Shown here piece by piece: positions 63,085 to 64,000 of a DNA stretch of 64,000 nt. Each line of letters starts with the position of its first letter. Within the stretch, counting starts at the first letter, position 1. Made by a program: the position numbers and the translations under genes. The notes beneath the pieces were generated by a model. That model was not told the origin of the DNA and ran no database searches. It saw only the letters and a list, made by a program, of their open reading frames with translations. The DNA is from Pyropia yezoensis. Taxonomy: Eukaryota > Rhodophyta > Bangiophyceae > Bangiales > Bangiaceae. The stretch lies in the NCBI GenBank assembly GCA_009829735.1, contig CM020619.1:16373816-16437815 (forward strand), given 5' to 3'.

Positions 63085-64000
63085 CATCTTCACGGCCTTC
63101 CGGCGGTGGCGTCAACTGGTGCGTCCCTCCTCCCCGCTAACGACTGCCGCCCCGCCAGCGATCGCCGTCCCCCGCCGGCAATGGACCTGCTGTAGCTTCC
63201 GGCGCGCCTCGCCGTCGACCACCGCCCCCGCAGTCAGCCGCCGTCCCTGCACGCCGGTGACAGCCCTCCCCTCGCGGCCGTCATCTGCCTCCCCTCCCAT
63301 TTCGTGCGCAGTTGCGCCGCCGCCCGTGGCAGCAGCTATCGCAAACGTTGTAGCGGCCACCGCCGCTGCCGCCACCGCAGCCGCCGCCGCCGCGTCGGTG
63401 GCCATCGCCGCGGCCGCCACCCACGCTCCACACTTACCGTGAATGGGCTGGTGTGCGACGCGGCTTGAACGGCGGCCGCGGCGGCTCTGGACGCAACGGC
63501 CACGGCGGCTGCGCGCGGGGGGGTCGCATCCGAGGATGTGAGGCGGCGGAAGCCGCCGCCAACGTATAGCCGAAGAGATGACGGCGTGTTCCTATAACCC
63601 TTCTAGGCCAGTGATGCACGACCTGAAGCATGCCAGCATCAACCGTCGTGTGCGCGTCCTGACACCGTCATGGATGCTGCTTGTCCAGGTGATCGGAAGG
63701 TATGCACACCCCAAAACGACGAGAACGAAAAAAAAAAGACATGAGCTGTATCGACCCTATTTTTTGTCCTGGGAACAGTGGTGGTGGTCACTAAGCTCGC
63801 AGATGACTCCTTCACCCCTTTCTCCCCTGCATACGCCCCCCAACAGGAAGGCGGTTCAGGGTCGCTGAGCACCACGGCAGCGACCGCTATCACAGCACCC
63901 GTCGGAGACAAGCGACCTCCCGCCGCGCGAGCATCCCAACCCCGCGCCAACGGCTCCCCGCCTACTCGCCCGCCAGCCGCCGCACCCACCAGCCAGCAGA
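63085..64000. other. Unassigned right end of window
   Basis: A GCC-rich Ala block lies at 63340-63420. A minus-strand frame 63639-63989 (hydrophobic GAVIAVAAVVLSDP segment) could be the first exon of a gene running off the window, but nothing confirms it. Confidence 0.3.

Overview
The window is nuclear DNA from a GC-rich eukaryote. The genes have GT-AG introns of 73 to about 385 bp, TATA boxes and Kozak-like starts; there is very abundant GGC/GCC low-complexity sequence, and long poly(C)/poly(G) runs. LTR elements are dense and one CACTA-like DNA transposon is present. There are no bacterial operons, Shine-Dalgarno sites or CRISPR arrays. The taxon is inference: a bangiophycean red alga (Porphyra/Pyropia type) or a comparable GC-rich alga fits best. 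No rRNA or tRNA gene was recognised.

Left part (1-10 kb): a multi-pass membrane protein gene with a 73-bp intron; C-rich and 25-bp tandem repeats; a Myb/SANT plus AT-hook protein on the minus strand; the C-terminal part of a NELF-C/D (TH1) homologue on the plus strand; the C-terminal half of an MFSD6-like transporter on the minus strand; and a 54-bp satellite in which every full unit holds a hairpin-forming palindrome.

10-16.4 kb: one DNA transposon (9996-16441) with CCCTACAAAAAA ends, a 3-bp CCG target duplication, palindromic subterminal repeats, a decayed Tnp2 transposase and a second, unknown gene. It sits inside an alanine-rich host exon on the minus strand. 17.2-18.5 kb holds a gag-only fossil of a Ty3/gypsy-like element. 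19.2-19.5 kb holds a copy of the 3' half of the metallothionein locus found at 56 kb.

20.5-51.5 kb: a nest of LTR elements, all Ty3/gypsy with chromodomain-like integrase tails. A solo LTR of family 2 was entered by element 1 (20839-40846, LTRs about 6% diverged). Element 1 was later entered by element 2 (29149-38523, about 2%). Element 3 (41385-51470, about 0.3%) inserted separately, about 0.4 kb away. All three have gag and pol on the minus strand, and all three carry an additional long reading frame on the opposite strand, tail to tail with pol and starting near the 3' LTR. This recurring antisense gene is the most notable feature of the window. The three elements also share one tRNA primer-binding site.

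Right part (51.5-64 kb): an acidic-tailed nuclear-type protein (minus), a tiny two-exon metallothionein gene of 31 codons with 10 Cys, an unknown alanine-rich gene broken by homopolymer frame changes, and a large locus with a coiled coil, P-loop NTPase and PD-(D/E)XK-like nuclease of the Crinkler/RHS type. The host genes look unrelated to each other. Several change reading frame exactly at homopolymer runs, so either the assembly or the genome slips there.
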